A stretch of DNA of 21,511 bases, taken from NCBI GenBank assembly GCA_035642125.1, contig DASQSZ010000144.1:1-21511 (forward strand), read 5' to 3'. A model generated the notes under the pieces. The model was not told where the DNA came from. It was given only the letters and a program-made list of their open reading frames with translations, and did no database searches. This document shows, piece by piece, positions 1-7,398 of this stretch. A program made the translations under genes and the position numbers. Every line of letters begins with the position of its first letter. The stretch's first letter is position 1. Source of the DNA: CALAED01 sp937891035 (GTDB lineage: Bacteria; Actinomycetota; Actinomycetes; Streptosporangiales; Streptosporangiaceae).

Positions 1-820
1 CGAGCACCTGCCGGTCGGCGCCACCCTGATCGTTCCGCTGGGCGTGGGCGACGAGGCGCGCGGCGTGCTCACCGTTGCCAACCCGCCCGGCGGACGCGCC
101 TTCACCCAGCCGATCCAATGGGTGCTCGAGTCGTTCGCCAGTCAGGCGGCGGTCATGCTCGAGCTCGCCGAGCATCGCCGCGACGCCGAACGACTCGTTG
201 TCCTCGAAGACCGCGACCGCATCGCCAAGGACCTGCACGACACGGTGATCCAGCGCCTGTTCGCCGTCGCCATCACCCTGATGAGCGCGCTCAAGATCGT
301 GAAAAGACCGGAGGCGTCCGTGCGGGTGCAGCGCGCGGTCGACGAGCTTGACGACACGATCCGGCAGATCCGCTCAAGCATCTTCGCGCTGCAGACGCCC
401 AGCGGCGACGGCGGCCTGCGCAGCCGCATCCACAGCATCGTCGACGCGGCGGTGGAGAACCTCGGTTTCGCCCCCTCGGTCCGGCTGGACGGCCTGCTCG
501 ACATCGCCGTGAACGACGAGATCGCCGAACACGTCCTCGCCGTCCTTCAAGAGGCGCTGTCCAACGTCGCTCGGCACGCGCGGGCCCATCGGGTGGACGT
601 GTCGGTCGACGTCGCCGACGAACTCGTGCTCCGGGTGGCTGACGACGGCATCGGCATCGGCGCCGCCGCGGGCGACGACGACGGCCTGAAGAACCAGCGC
701 GGCGGCCTGCGCAACATGCACGACCGAGCCCGTACCCTGGGCGGACACTTCGAGATCGCCTCCAAGAGCGAGGGCACGGTGCTCAGCTGGCGTGTCCCCG
801 TCAAGCAGCCCGCGCGCTGA
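1..820 (+). CDS. GAF/HisKA_3 sensor histidine kinase, C-terminal part (5' end outside window)
   Basis: The reading frame is open from base 2, so the gene begins upstream of the window. The first ~45 visible residues resemble the end of a GAF domain (a VPLG... stretch followed by GVLTVANP). Next comes a HisKA_3 dimerisation domain with the H-box DLHDTVIQRLFA; the phospho-accepting His codon is at 236-238. The HATPase_c domain shows an N-box (EALSNVARHA), a D-box (VADDGIGI) and a GGLRNMHDRA glycine loop. The order and H-box are those of DevS/DosT-like NarL-family kinases of actinobacteria, which autophosphorylate and pass phosphate to a LuxR-type response regulator. That regulator is not in the window, and the ligand cannot be told because the sensory half is missing. 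The stop is TGA at 818-820. Confidence 0.93.
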   Translation, partial: EHLPVGATLIVPLGVGDEARGVLTVANPPGGRAFTQPIQWVLESFASQAAVMLELAEHRRDAERLVVLEDRDRIAKDLHDTVIQRLFAVAITLMSALKIVKRPEASVRVQRAVDELDDTIRQIRSSIFALQTPSGDGGLRSRIHSIVDAAVENLGFAPSVRLDGLLDIAVNDEIAEHVLAVLQEALSNVARHARAHRVDVSVDVADELVLRVADDGIGIGAAAGDDDGLKNQRGGLRNMHDRARTLGGHFEIASKSEGTVLSWRVPVKQPAR

Positions 821-913
821 CCGCGATCCCCCGGGCGTCGCGCCGAAGGCGAGTCCGAAGCCGACCCGCGGCTCCGACGTCTCCGGTGACCGGTCAAGCG
901 AGAGGGGAAGATC

Positions 914-1579
914 ATGGCCAAGGTGATCGTGGCGCTGACGATGTCGCTGGATGGATTCATCGCGGATCGCAACGACGGGGTCGAGCGGATCTTCGGCTGG
1001 TATTTCGACGGCGACACGCAGATCCGCCCCTACCGGGAGGCGGCGGACCGCGGCGTGCCCGTACCACCCTTCAAGCTCTCAGGCAGCAGCGCCGAGGTGT
1101 TCTCCGACCTGGTCGAAAACGGCGGAGCGGTCGTGACCGGGCGTCGGACGTACGACATCGCGGGCGCATGGGACGGAAACGGGCCGCTGCCGGGCTTGCC
1201 CCTGTTCGTGGTGACGCACCACGTGCCGGACCACGTGCCGCGTGGCGAGAGCCACTACACCTTTGTCACCGACGGCGTCGCGAGCGCCATCGAGCAGGCG
1301 AAGGCGGCGGCCGGCGACAAGTACGTCAGCCTCATGGGTTCGAGCGTCCCGCAGCAGTGCCTTCGGGCCGGGCTGGTCGATGAGATCCAGATCCACCTCG
1401 TCCCGGTGCTCCTCGGCGCCGGTATCCGGCTCTTCGATCACCTCGGCACCGAGCACATCGACCTCGAGACCGTGCGGATCGTCGACTCCCCCGGCGTCAC
1501 GCACCTGCGCTACCGCGTCCGTAAGCAGCCCGTGGCTCAGTCACAGGCGGTGCCGTCGCCGTCGCGGTCGAGCCCGTAG
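914..1579 (+). CDS. Dihydrofolate reductase family protein (RibD C-terminal fold)
   Basis: A 221-residue protein that opens with KVIVALTMSLDGFIA, contains GRRTYD, and ends with LVDEIQIHLVPVLLGAGIRLF. These are the hallmarks of the RibD_C / DHFR-like family. Members have an NAD(P)H-binding DHFR fold, and most actinobacterial paralogues have no known substrate. The usual glycine-rich GGG motif is here MGSSVPQQ. The start ATG has AGAGGGGAAG just upstream. Homologues normally end soon after the last strand (THLRYRV); here about 16 Ser/Pro/Gln-rich residues follow. That tail is encoded by DNA that is also the 3' end of the convergent lipoprotein gene, so the tail is probably not functional. Role: probable oxidoreductase, substrate unknown. 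Confidence 0.88.
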   Translation: MAKVIVALTMSLDGFIADRNDGVERIFGWYFDGDTQIRPYREAADRGVPVPPFKLSGSSAEVFSDLVENGGAVVTGRRTYDIAGAWDGNGPLPGLPLFVVTHHVPDHVPRGESHYTFVTDGVASAIEQAKAAAGDKYVSLMGSSVPQQCLRAGLVDEIQIHLVPVLLGAGIRLFDHLGTEHIDLETVRIVDSPGVTHLRYRVRKQPVAQSQAVPSPSRSSP

Positions 1580-2124
1580 ACGTCGTCGCCGACCACACTC
1601 ACCGGCCCCCGTACGTAGGCGGGGCCGTTGCCGCTGCCGCCCGCGCAGTCGACATCATCGGCGATCGGCACGCAGGCGCCGCTGTAGTTCGGGTCGCACT
1701 GCCGCACCCGCTTGGTGCCCACGGCGATCACTCTGGTGACCGGCCGTCTGGTGACCATCTGCCGCGCGAGTCGCTTCGCGGTGCGCACCCCATCGGTCTC
1801 CGTCACCTCGTAGACCAGGGTCTTGACGCCGGCCCGCCCCCGGGTCACGACCTTAGTGGTGCCCTTGGCCAAGGTCGCGTCCCGCACCGTCCTGGTGGCG
1901 AACGGAATCGCCCGCCTCTCGGCGACGGTTCGCTTTTCCACCACCGGCGTGGCCGGCACGCTCGCGCTTTCACTCGGAGCGGGATCCGTGCTCGTGGTCT
2001 GCTCCGGCGACGGCGCCACAGCCGACGCCGTGGACGCGGTTTCCGGCGCCGTGGCGTCCGGCCCACATGCGCCCAGCGTCAGCAGCCCCCCAAGCGCCAC
2101 TGTGATCACTATCGCGCGCCTCAT
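1537..2124 (-). CDS. G5 and excalibur-type domain lipoprotein
   Basis: A 195-residue exported lipoprotein. It has a signal peptide (MRR then a hydrophobic stretch) with a lipobox LGAC at residues 17-20, so the mature protein should be anchored through Cys20. A Ser/Thr/Pro/Ala linker follows (about 21-60), then a G5 domain (about 61-138), then a C-terminal excalibur-like module (about 143-195) with four Cys residues and the calcium-like loop DRDGDGTACD. I chose the ATG at 2124 because AAGGGGAAAG lies just upstream and the signal peptide begins there; an in-frame ATG at 2139 is possible. G5 domains are thought to bind cell-surface glycans and excalibur domains calcium, which suggests an envelope role. 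The last 43 bases overlap the convergent gene ending at 1579. Confidence 0.85.
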   Translation of the reverse strand: MRRAIVITVALGGLLTLGACGPDATAPETASTASAVAPSPEQTTSTDPAPSESASVPATPVVEKRTVAERRAIPFATRTVRDATLAKGTTKVVTRGRAGVKTLVYEVTETDGVRTAKRLARQMVTRRPVTRVIAVGTKRVRQCDPNYSGACVPIADDVDCAGGSGNGPAYVRGPVSVVGDDVYGLDRDGDGTACD

Positions 2125-2231
2125 GGCTTTCCCCTTCATCGCGGCGATCCCCCGATTACTTGGTGAGACTCCGCGATTGCGCACTGAGATGACCGCGCGG
2201 CCAAACCCGGCCAACCGGCCCCAAACGCGCA

Positions 2232-2269
2232 GTGGGCGGTTGGGATCTGCGGGGAGTCCAACCGCCCAC
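2232..2269 (-). terminator. Intrinsic terminator-like hairpin after the aromatic operon
   Basis: GTGGGCGGTTGG at 2232-2243 is perfectly complementary to CCAACCGCCCAC at 2258-2269, giving a 12-bp stem with a 14-base loop. It lies about 40 bases beyond the stop of the last gene of the minus-strand operon. No clear U-tract follows, as is common in high-GC actinobacteria. The rest of the 186-base gap between 2125 and 2310 shows no obvious gene. Confidence 0.75.
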
Positions 2270-2310
2270 CGCTTCGCGAGTGTTGTCGCCCGCCGGGGGG
2301 GTGTGGGTTC

Positions 2311-3291
2311 TCAGCGGGCCTGGGTGCCGCCGCCGGGGTTGGCGCCGAGCGGGAAGAGATAACGGTCGGTGATGAGGTTGAGGACGCGCCGGGCCTGGTG
2401 GAATCGCTCGGCGACGTCGGCGACGACCTCAAGCTGGCGGGTGCGGTGCCGGGTGGTCTGCCAGGCGCTGCGATACCAGCACGCGCCGAGGTGTTCGAAC
2501 AGCTCCATGGCCGGGGCGGTGACCATCCGCTCGGTCTCGTCGCCGTCCGCGCCGACCCCCGCCGTCCGGACGAGTCGGGCGGCGTCCACCGGCGACAGCG
2601 CACGGTCTTGGGTGTAGTCGGGGAAGACACCGGCGAGGAACAGGACCGTGTCGCCGAGCCGCCGGTAGATGCCGGGCCGCTCGTCGGCGGCGGTGGCGGT
2701 GAGCAGCCCGGCCAGGCGCAGCGGGTCGAGCTCGTTGAGCCGGCGCCACCGCCACCCCCGCTCGGTGTGGACGCGGTAGCGGCCGGTGCTTCTGGTGAAG
2801 GAGACGAGCAGCTCGGCCAGGAACAGTCGCCGCTGTGCCGCTTCGAGGAAGTCGGCCAGTCGCGGGGCGTCGAAGACGGGGACCTTCTGGCGCAGCCCGA
2901 TGCGCTCGGTGACGTGGCGCATGGAGGTCAGGTCATGGCGGGCCCGGTGCACCGCAACCGCGAAGATCAAAAATGGTGAGACGAGCAGCGGACGGCCGGC
3001 GATGACCGCTTGCTCGCCGAAGATCGCGTCGAACACACTTGGGCGGTCGAGCAGCGCCGGGATGGTTTCCGGGTCGTGGCGCAGCAGCGCCGCCGCCCGC
3101 GACGGCGAGACGGCACCTTCGTGGCCGCCGTGGTGGCCCTGACCCGGGTGGTCCCTCCGGTCGCCCTGGGCCCAGAGCAACTGAAGATCGATGTCGGTCA
3201 GCTGATCCGCGTACGAAGCACCGATGCGTCGCAGACCATCTATGCCATCTGCACCGGTCACGCTGTCCACATTACGACGAATCTCTGCCAT
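2311..3291 (-). CDS. Uncharacterised protein, last gene of the GntR operon
   Basis: A 326-residue protein that I do not recognise. It is Arg/Leu-rich and appears mostly helical, with no signal peptide or clear membrane segment. Visible landmarks are LLRHDPETIPALLDRPSVF near residue 70, an FDAPRLADFLEAAQRRLFLAE stretch near 140, a WRWRRLNELDP stretch, VLFLAGVFPDYT, and a C-terminal LITDRYLFPLG. The start ATG at 3291 lies inside the gntR gene and overlaps its stop by 20 bases, so translation is probably coupled. GGAGGAG lies 16 bases upstream of the ATG, a long spacing, so the start is uncertain. The frame is open further upstream, but that part only mirrors gntR codons. The overlap implies a role tied to the regulator or the pathway, but no function can be assigned. 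Confidence 0.75.
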   Translation of the reverse strand: MAEIRRNVDSVTGADGIDGLRRIGASYADQLTDIDLQLLWAQGDRRDHPGQGHHGGHEGAVSPSRAAALLRHDPETIPALLDRPSVFDAIFGEQAVIAGRPLLVSPFLIFAVAVHRARHDLTSMRHVTERIGLRQKVPVFDAPRLADFLEAAQRRLFLAELLVSFTRSTGRYRVHTERGWRWRRLNELDPLRLAGLLTATAADERPGIYRRLGDTVLFLAGVFPDYTQDRALSPVDAARLVRTAGVGADGDETERMVTAPAMELFEHLGACWYRSAWQTTRHRTRQLEVVADVAERFHQARRVLNLITDRYLFPLGANPGGGTQAR

Positions 3292-3988
3292 TTGCCGCGC
3301 CCGTATGCTCCTCCGCGCCCGCCAGGGCGTGGATGACGCTGCGCAGGTGGGCGTGGACGGCCAGTTCGGCGGCCCGCGGGTCGTTGGCCCGGATCGCGGC
3401 GATGATCGCGAGGTGTTCGGGCAACGACTCGGTGGGCCGCCCCGGCTGCATGGCGAGCCTGAACTGATGCCGGACGCTTTGCGCACGCAGCCGTTCCAGC
3501 ACGGTGGCGGCCGTGCGCTGGGCGCCGATCTCCCGGACGCGGCGGTGCAGCCGCTCGTTCAACCGTGAATAGCCGAGGACGTCACCGGCGGAGACCGCCG
3601 CACACATCGCGGCGCCGATGCCGTCCAGTTCCACGCCCTCGGCCGCGGTGATCCGCTCGGCGGCCTTGGCCGCGCACAGCCCCTCGAGCACCATCCGGAC
3701 CTCGCAGATCTCGATCGCCTCGGCGAGGGAAACCGCGCGCACCCGGGCACCGCGGTTTTGCACGCGTTCGACCAGGCCTTCATGGGCCAACTGCAGCAAG
3801 GCCGTGCGCACGGCGGCCCTGCTGGCGACGAACTGCTCGGACAGGTCGGCTTCCACAAGACGCTGGTTCGGCACGAACTCGCCGCTGAGGATCGCCTCCC
3901 GGATCCCGTCCAGCACGAATCCGGCCGCGCCGGCCGGCCGCACCGCGTTCTCGCTCGCGTTCGCGTTCGCGTCGACCGTCGGCTCCAC
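3272..3988 (-). CDS. FadR-subfamily GntR transcriptional regulator (FCD domain)
   Basis: A 238-residue regulator. The N-terminal winged helix (about residues 20-85) contains EAILSGEFVPNQRLVEADLSE and SRAAVRTALLQLAHEGLV, the GntR recognition unit. The C-terminal FCD ligand domain (about 90-220) keeps the usual metal or ligand residues: Asn144/His148 (NERLH), His192 (EHLAII) and His214 (HAHLRS). Such proteins are typically repressors released by small carboxylates. The start is GTG at 3988, only 11 bases after the stop of the dioxygenase gene, with a weak AGAAGAC ribosome site. The codons for residues 7-15 form near-identical hexamer repeats (3945-3974). By position it should control its own operon; a matching inverted repeat lies upstream of the first gene. 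Confidence 0.9.
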   Translation of the reverse strand: MEPTVDANANASENAVRPAGAAGFVLDGIREAILSGEFVPNQRLVEADLSEQFVASRAAVRTALLQLAHEGLVERVQNRGARVRAVSLAEAIEICEVRMVLEGLCAAKAAERITAAEGVELDGIGAAMCAAVSAGDVLGYSRLNERLHRRVREIGAQRTAATVLERLRAQSVRHQFRLAMQPGRPTESLPEHLAIIAAIRANDPRAAELAVHAHLRSVIHALAGAEEHTGAANGRDSS

Positions 3989-3999
3989 GTCTTCTGTGA

Positions 4000-4959
4000 C
4001 TATTCGTGCGGCGCCGGCACGGGCGGCGTGCCGTGGGTGTGGAAGGACTCGATGGTCTTAAGCCCCCACGCCTGGCCCTTGGCCCGTTCGGCCTCCGTCC
4101 AGGTGACGGTGCGCCAGTCGGGCGCGAGCACCAGGCGAGCGCACGGATTGCACAGCTCGATCCGGTTGCCGCCCGGCTCATAGACGTACAGGAAGAACGT
4201 CTGCTGGATGGCGTGCTTGTGCGGACCGGTCTCGATGAACACCCCGTTGTCCAGGAAGATGTCGGCGGCCCGGAGGATGTCCTCGCGGGTGTCGGTGGCG
4301 AACGCGATGTGGTGCAGCCGACCGCGGCTGCCGGTCCAGTCCGCCGCGTAGACGAGGTCATAGGACTTGTTGGTGAAGTTGAGCCAGCGACCCGCGATCT
4401 TGCCGTTGTCCAGCAGGATCTCCTCGGTCGGCTGCCCGCCCAGTACGTCGCGCACGAACTCCGTACTCGGCTCCACCTCGGCGGCGAGGAAGTTCACGTG
4501 GTCCAGGCGGCGGACGCACACGCCACGCGCCGGATAGGCCTGTGCCTGGTTCTTCAAGGAGGGGGTCAGTTCCGGCGGCGGCCGGTACCACTCGGACTCC
4601 CAGTAGATCTCCATCTCGTGTCCGTCGGGGTCGCGGAAGACGTACGTCGGGCCGATGCCCGGGTCGCCGTCCCGCCAGCCGATACCGAGCCCGGTGTCCT
4701 TGATGGCCCGGACGAGCCGGTCGAGCGCCTCCTGGCCGCTCACCCGCATCCCGGTACGGCGGATGCCCGAGGTGTGGTGCGCGGTGAGCTTGAGGGTGTG
4801 ATGCTCGTAGTCGTCCCAGGTCCGCAGGTACACCGAGTCGCCTTCGGCGCCGTTTTCCGTCAGCCCCATCACGCGGGTGAAGAACCACAGGCTCTTGTCC
4901 GGCTCCGGGGTCAGCAACTCCACGTGCGCGACGTGCGCGATCTCATGTTTGGGGGCCAA
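4000..4959 (-). CDS. Type I extradiol (catechol 2,3-dioxygenase-like, VOC) dioxygenase
   Basis: A 319-residue two-domain VOC protein with the length and order of XylE-type catechol 2,3-dioxygenases, which use Fe(II) to open catechols next to the diol. The metal ligands are visible in the C-terminal domain: His154 in RLDHVN, a His in RLHHIAF (216/217) and Glu268 in NRIEL. Tyr260 in LYVYEPGG also matches. The second-sphere His that XylE has at 199 (KAHDV) is here Tyr200 (KSYDL). I start at TTG 4959: GGAG lies 7 bases upstream, the stretch IAHVAHVELL that opens homologues follows, and there is no in-frame ATG nearby. The start overlaps the end of the tautomerase gene by 17 bases. The substrate is not identifiable. 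Confidence 0.88.
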   Translation of the reverse strand: MAPKHEIAHVAHVELLTPEPDKSLWFFTRVMGLTENGAEGDSVYLRTWDDYEHHTLKLTAHHTSGIRRTGMRVSGQEALDRLVRAIKDTGLGIGWRDGDPGIGPTYVFRDPDGHEMEIYWESEWYRPPPELTPSLKNQAQAYPARGVCVRRLDHVNFLAAEVEPSTEFVRDVLGGQPTEEILLDNGKIAGRWLNFTNKSYDLVYAADWTGSRGRLHHIAFATDTREDILRAADIFLDNGVFIETGPHKHAIQQTFFLYVYEPGGNRIELCNPCARLVLAPDWRTVTWTEAERAKGQAWGLKTIESFHTHGTPPVPAPHE

Positions 4960-6067
4960 GGGTGGACTCCAGTTTCGGGCGGGGGAAGACGGTTCCGTCG
5001 AAGAGTTTGCGGGCCGTACGGACGATGCTCGACCGCCGAACGCGCGGCGGAATGACCGTGGTGTCGAGATCGACGTCGACTTCAAGGCTGCCGGTGGCGT
5101 GCTCGACGCTCATCGGCCGGCCCGGCTCGGGCAGGTCGGCGATGTCGTGCCCGACGGCCCCGTCGATCAGCAGCGCCGTCGCCACGGTCACCGCGCCGAG
5201 CACGCCGATCGAGGTGTGGGGGTGCAGCGGAATGAAGGTGCGGGTGCAGATCACGCCGCCCCGGCGCGGCGGCGCGACCAGCGTGGTCTTCGGTACGGAC
5301 GAGTCGGTGACGTCGCCGAGCCCCATGAGCTTGCCGGCCCGCAGCCGAAGCGACTGGATGCGTTCGCGCAGCCGCGCGTCGCCGGCGAGATCGTCTGGCG
5401 TCTCGTAGCCGGTGACGCCGAGGTCGGCGGCGACCGCGACGACCACCGGCATTCCGTTGTCAACGCAGGTGACCTCGATGCCGTCGATCACGTCGCTGAC
5501 CCGTCCGGTTGGCAACAGCGCGCCGCAGGCCGACCCCTCGGTGCCGGCGAAGTCCAGCATGATGGGCGCCGCCGTGCCCGGCACCCCGGAGATGGCGGTG
5601 TCGCCGTCGTAGTCGACGACGCCGCCCGGCGTGGGGAAGGTCGCGGTGGCGACGCTGCCCGAGTTGACCATGTGGATGCGGACGCTCGTACGCTCGTCGC
5701 CGGCGTCGATCAGGCCCCGCTCCACCGCGAACGGCCCTACCCCCGCGAGCAGGTTGCCGCAGTTTTGCCGGTCGGAGACGGTGGCCGCGTCGACGCCGAG
5801 CTGCAGGAACAGGTAGTCGACATCCACGCCGGACGCGGCCGGGCGCGGCCGGGAGATCACGGCGACCTTGCTGGTCAGCGGGTGCGCGCCGCCGATCCCG
5901 TCGATCTGCCGCGGGTCCGGCGTGCCCATGACGCGCAGCAGCAGGTCGGCGCGCGCGGCGGGGTCGGCCGGCAGGTCATCGGCGAGGAAGTACGCGCCCT
6001 TGGACGTGCCGCCGCGCATGAGCATGCAGGGTATGCCGGCCGAGGTGGCTGAGCTGGCCGATGACAT
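4943..6067 (-). CDS. PrpF/GalD-family isomerase (4-oxalomesaconate tautomerase-like)
   Basis: A 374-residue protein of the PrpF family, which has the diaminopimelate-epimerase fold. Diagnostic motifs are RGGTSKGAYF near the N-terminus (residues 18-27), Lys67 in LTSKVAVI, Cys103 in NCGNLLAGVGPFA, and LHPHTSIGVLGA near the C-terminus. In GalD the family interconverts tautomers of 4-oxalomesaconate in gallate/protocatechuate 4,5-cleavage; in PrpF it isomerises aconitate for the 2-methylcitrate pathway. A ring-cleavage dioxygenase next door favours the aromatic role, but this is inference. The start ATG at 6067 is preceded by GAGGAGGGCC, a strong but close ribosome site. It is the first gene of the operon and begins about 60 bases after a candidate operator-promoter. 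Confidence 0.88.
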   Translation of the reverse strand: MSSASSATSAGIPCMLMRGGTSKGAYFLADDLPADPAARADLLLRVMGTPDPRQIDGIGGAHPLTSKVAVISRPRPAASGVDVDYLFLQLGVDAATVSDRQNCGNLLAGVGPFAVERGLIDAGDERTSVRIHMVNSGSVATATFPTPGGVVDYDGDTAISGVPGTAAPIMLDFAGTEGSACGALLPTGRVSDVIDGIEVTCVDNGMPVVVAVAADLGVTGYETPDDLAGDARLRERIQSLRLRAGKLMGLGDVTDSSVPKTTLVAPPRRGGVICTRTFIPLHPHTSIGVLGAVTVATALLIDGAVGHDIADLPEPGRPMSVEHATGSLEVDVDLDTTVIPPRVRRSSIVRTARKLFDGTVFPRPKLESTLGPQT

Positions 6068-6103
6068 GGCCCTCCTCGTCGCGGGTCGCCCCGTACGGCC
6101 CCC

Positions 6104-6132
6104 ACACTCGGCGTGGTCGGCAAAATTGTCAA
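6104..6132 (-). promoter_or_regulatory. Candidate promoter of the aromatic operon
   Basis: On the minus strand TTGACA (6132-6127) is followed after 17 bases by GAGTGT (6109-6104). The -35 is perfect; the -10 keeps only the A at position 2 and T at position 6. It would give a leader of about 30 bases before the ATG at 6067. Confidence 0.5.
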
Positions 6133-6136
6133 CAAT
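6125..6136. promoter_or_regulatory. Candidate GntR (FadR-type) operator
   Basis: ATTGT-CA-ACAAT is an inverted repeat with a 2-base spacer, of the shape bound by FCD-type GntR regulators (VanR-like sites read ATTGTATACAAT). It is an A/T-rich island in very G/C-rich DNA and covers the -35 box of the operon that encodes the GntR protein. Confidence 0.6.
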
Positions 6137-6197
6137 AATGGCGCACGTCCTCACCGCGAGCCTGTTTGCCCTGACCAGGAACGGGCAGGTGGCCGCC

Positions 6198-7295
6198 ATG
6201 CGCGTCGTTATCGTGGGAGCGACCGGCAACGCCGGCACCAGCCTCGTCCAGGCCCTGGGGGCGGAGGATCGGGTCACCTCCGTGCTGGGCCTGGCCCGAC
6301 GGCTGCCGACGTGGCGGCCCGACAAGACCGAATGGGCCGCCGTCGACGTCGCCACCGACGAGCTCGCCTCGCACCTGAGCGGCGCGGACGTCGTCGTGCA
6401 TCTGGCCTGGCTGTTCCAGCCCACGCATGATCCGGTGCAGACCTGGCGCACCAACGTGCTCGGCAGCATGCGGGTGTTCGAGGCCACCGCCGCCGCCCGG
6501 GTGCCGGCGCTGATCTACGCGTCCTCCGTCGGCGCCTACTCCCCCGGCCCGGCCGACCAGGGACGTCCCGACCACCCGGTAGACGAAAGCTGGCCCACGC
6601 ACGGATGGCCGACCGCGGCGTACTGCATGGAGAAGGCCTACCTGGAGCGGGTACTCGACCGGTTCGAACGCGACCACCCCGAGCTGCGCGTGGTGCGCAT
6701 GCGGCCGGCCTTCATCTTCAAGCGCCAGGCCGCCACCGAACAGCGCCGGCTGTTCGCCGGGCCGCTGCTGCCGCACCCACTGGTACGCCCCAGGCTGATG
6801 CCCGTCCTACCGGGTCCGGCCGGCCTGCGCTTCCAGGCCCTCCACTCCGCCGACGCCGCCGAGGCTTACCGGCTCGCCATCGCCAAGGACGTACGCGGGG
6901 CCTTCAACATCGCCGCCGATCCGGTGGTGGACACCGCGGTCATCGCCGGACTGCTCGAGGCCAGGTCGCTGCGCACGCCCGTCCGGCCGCTGCGCGCACT
7001 GCTCGCCGCCGCATGGCGCCTGCACCTGGTGCCGGCCTCGCCGCAGCTGTTCGACGCGGTCCTGCGCCTGCCCATCATGGACACCACCCGTGCCCGCGAC
7101 GAACTCGGGTGGTCGCCGCGCCACGGCGCGCTCGCGGCCATCCAGGAGTTCCTCGACGGGCTCCGCACGGGCGCCGGCATGGAAACCCCGCCCCTGGCCG
7201 AAGACGCCGGCGGGCCGGCCCGGATCCGTGAGTTCGCCACCGGCGTGGGCACCCGCCCCAATACCCATCGCACCGGGCGCCGGCCCGACAGGTAA
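6198..7295 (+). CDS. NAD-dependent epimerase/dehydratase (extended SDR)
   Basis: A 365-residue extended short-chain dehydrogenase. The N-terminal Rossmann loop is GATGNAG (residues 7-13). The active-site Ser lies in YASSVGAYSPG (about 109-110), and the Tyr/Lys pair is YCMEK (Tyr142, Lys146). A substrate domain follows with LRVVRMRPAFIFKRQ, and the end reads TRARDELGWSPRHG, typical of sugar-nucleotide epimerase relatives. Actinobacteria have many of these with unknown substrates. I start at ATG 6198 because the Rossmann strand begins there; the open frame further upstream mirrors the tautomerase gene. It is divergent from the aromatic operon with 130 bases between, and no separate promoter is obvious. 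A Pro/Arg-rich tail of about 35 residues follows the fold. Confidence 0.88.
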   Translation: MRVVIVGATGNAGTSLVQALGAEDRVTSVLGLARRLPTWRPDKTEWAAVDVATDELASHLSGADVVVHLAWLFQPTHDPVQTWRTNVLGSMRVFEATAAARVPALIYASSVGAYSPGPADQGRPDHPVDESWPTHGWPTAAYCMEKAYLERVLDRFERDHPELRVVRMRPAFIFKRQAATEQRRLFAGPLLPHPLVRPRLMPVLPGPAGLRFQALHSADAAEAYRLAIAKDVRGAFNIAADPVVDTAVIAGLLEARSLRTPVRPLRALLAAAWRLHLVPASPQLFDAVLRLPIMDTTRARDELGWSPRHGALAAIQEFLDGLRTGAGMETPPLAEDAGGPARIREFATGVGTRPNTHRTGRRPDR

Positions 7296-7339
7296 CGAGG
7301 CTTGAATACGCGACCGCCGTGAAAACCGTGGGAATGGAT

Positions 7340-7376
7340 CCACCGCGCCGGGGCGGCGGGTGCCCGGGCGCGGTGG
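7340..7376. terminator. Bidirectional terminator between convergent genes
   Basis: CCACCGCGCC (7340-7349) pairs perfectly with GGCGCGGTGG (7367-7376), and an inner GGGC/GCCC (7351-7354 with 7362-7365) extends the stem. It sits in the 103-base gap between two convergent genes. There is no U-tract. Confidence 0.75.
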
Positions 7377-7398
7377 GGTCTGGGATCAAACCTTGAGA

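Noticed and set aside
3945..3974. Tandem hexamers (GCGTTC-like) in the gntR N-terminus, possible phase-variation tract
   Set aside because: Six-base units keep the reading frame and only change an Asn/Ala linker, so on/off switching is not expected.
6068..6487. Upstream extension of the PrpF-like gene to 6487
   Set aside because: The family begins at the GIPCMLMRGGTSKG block just after 6067; the extension mirrors the epimerase gene.
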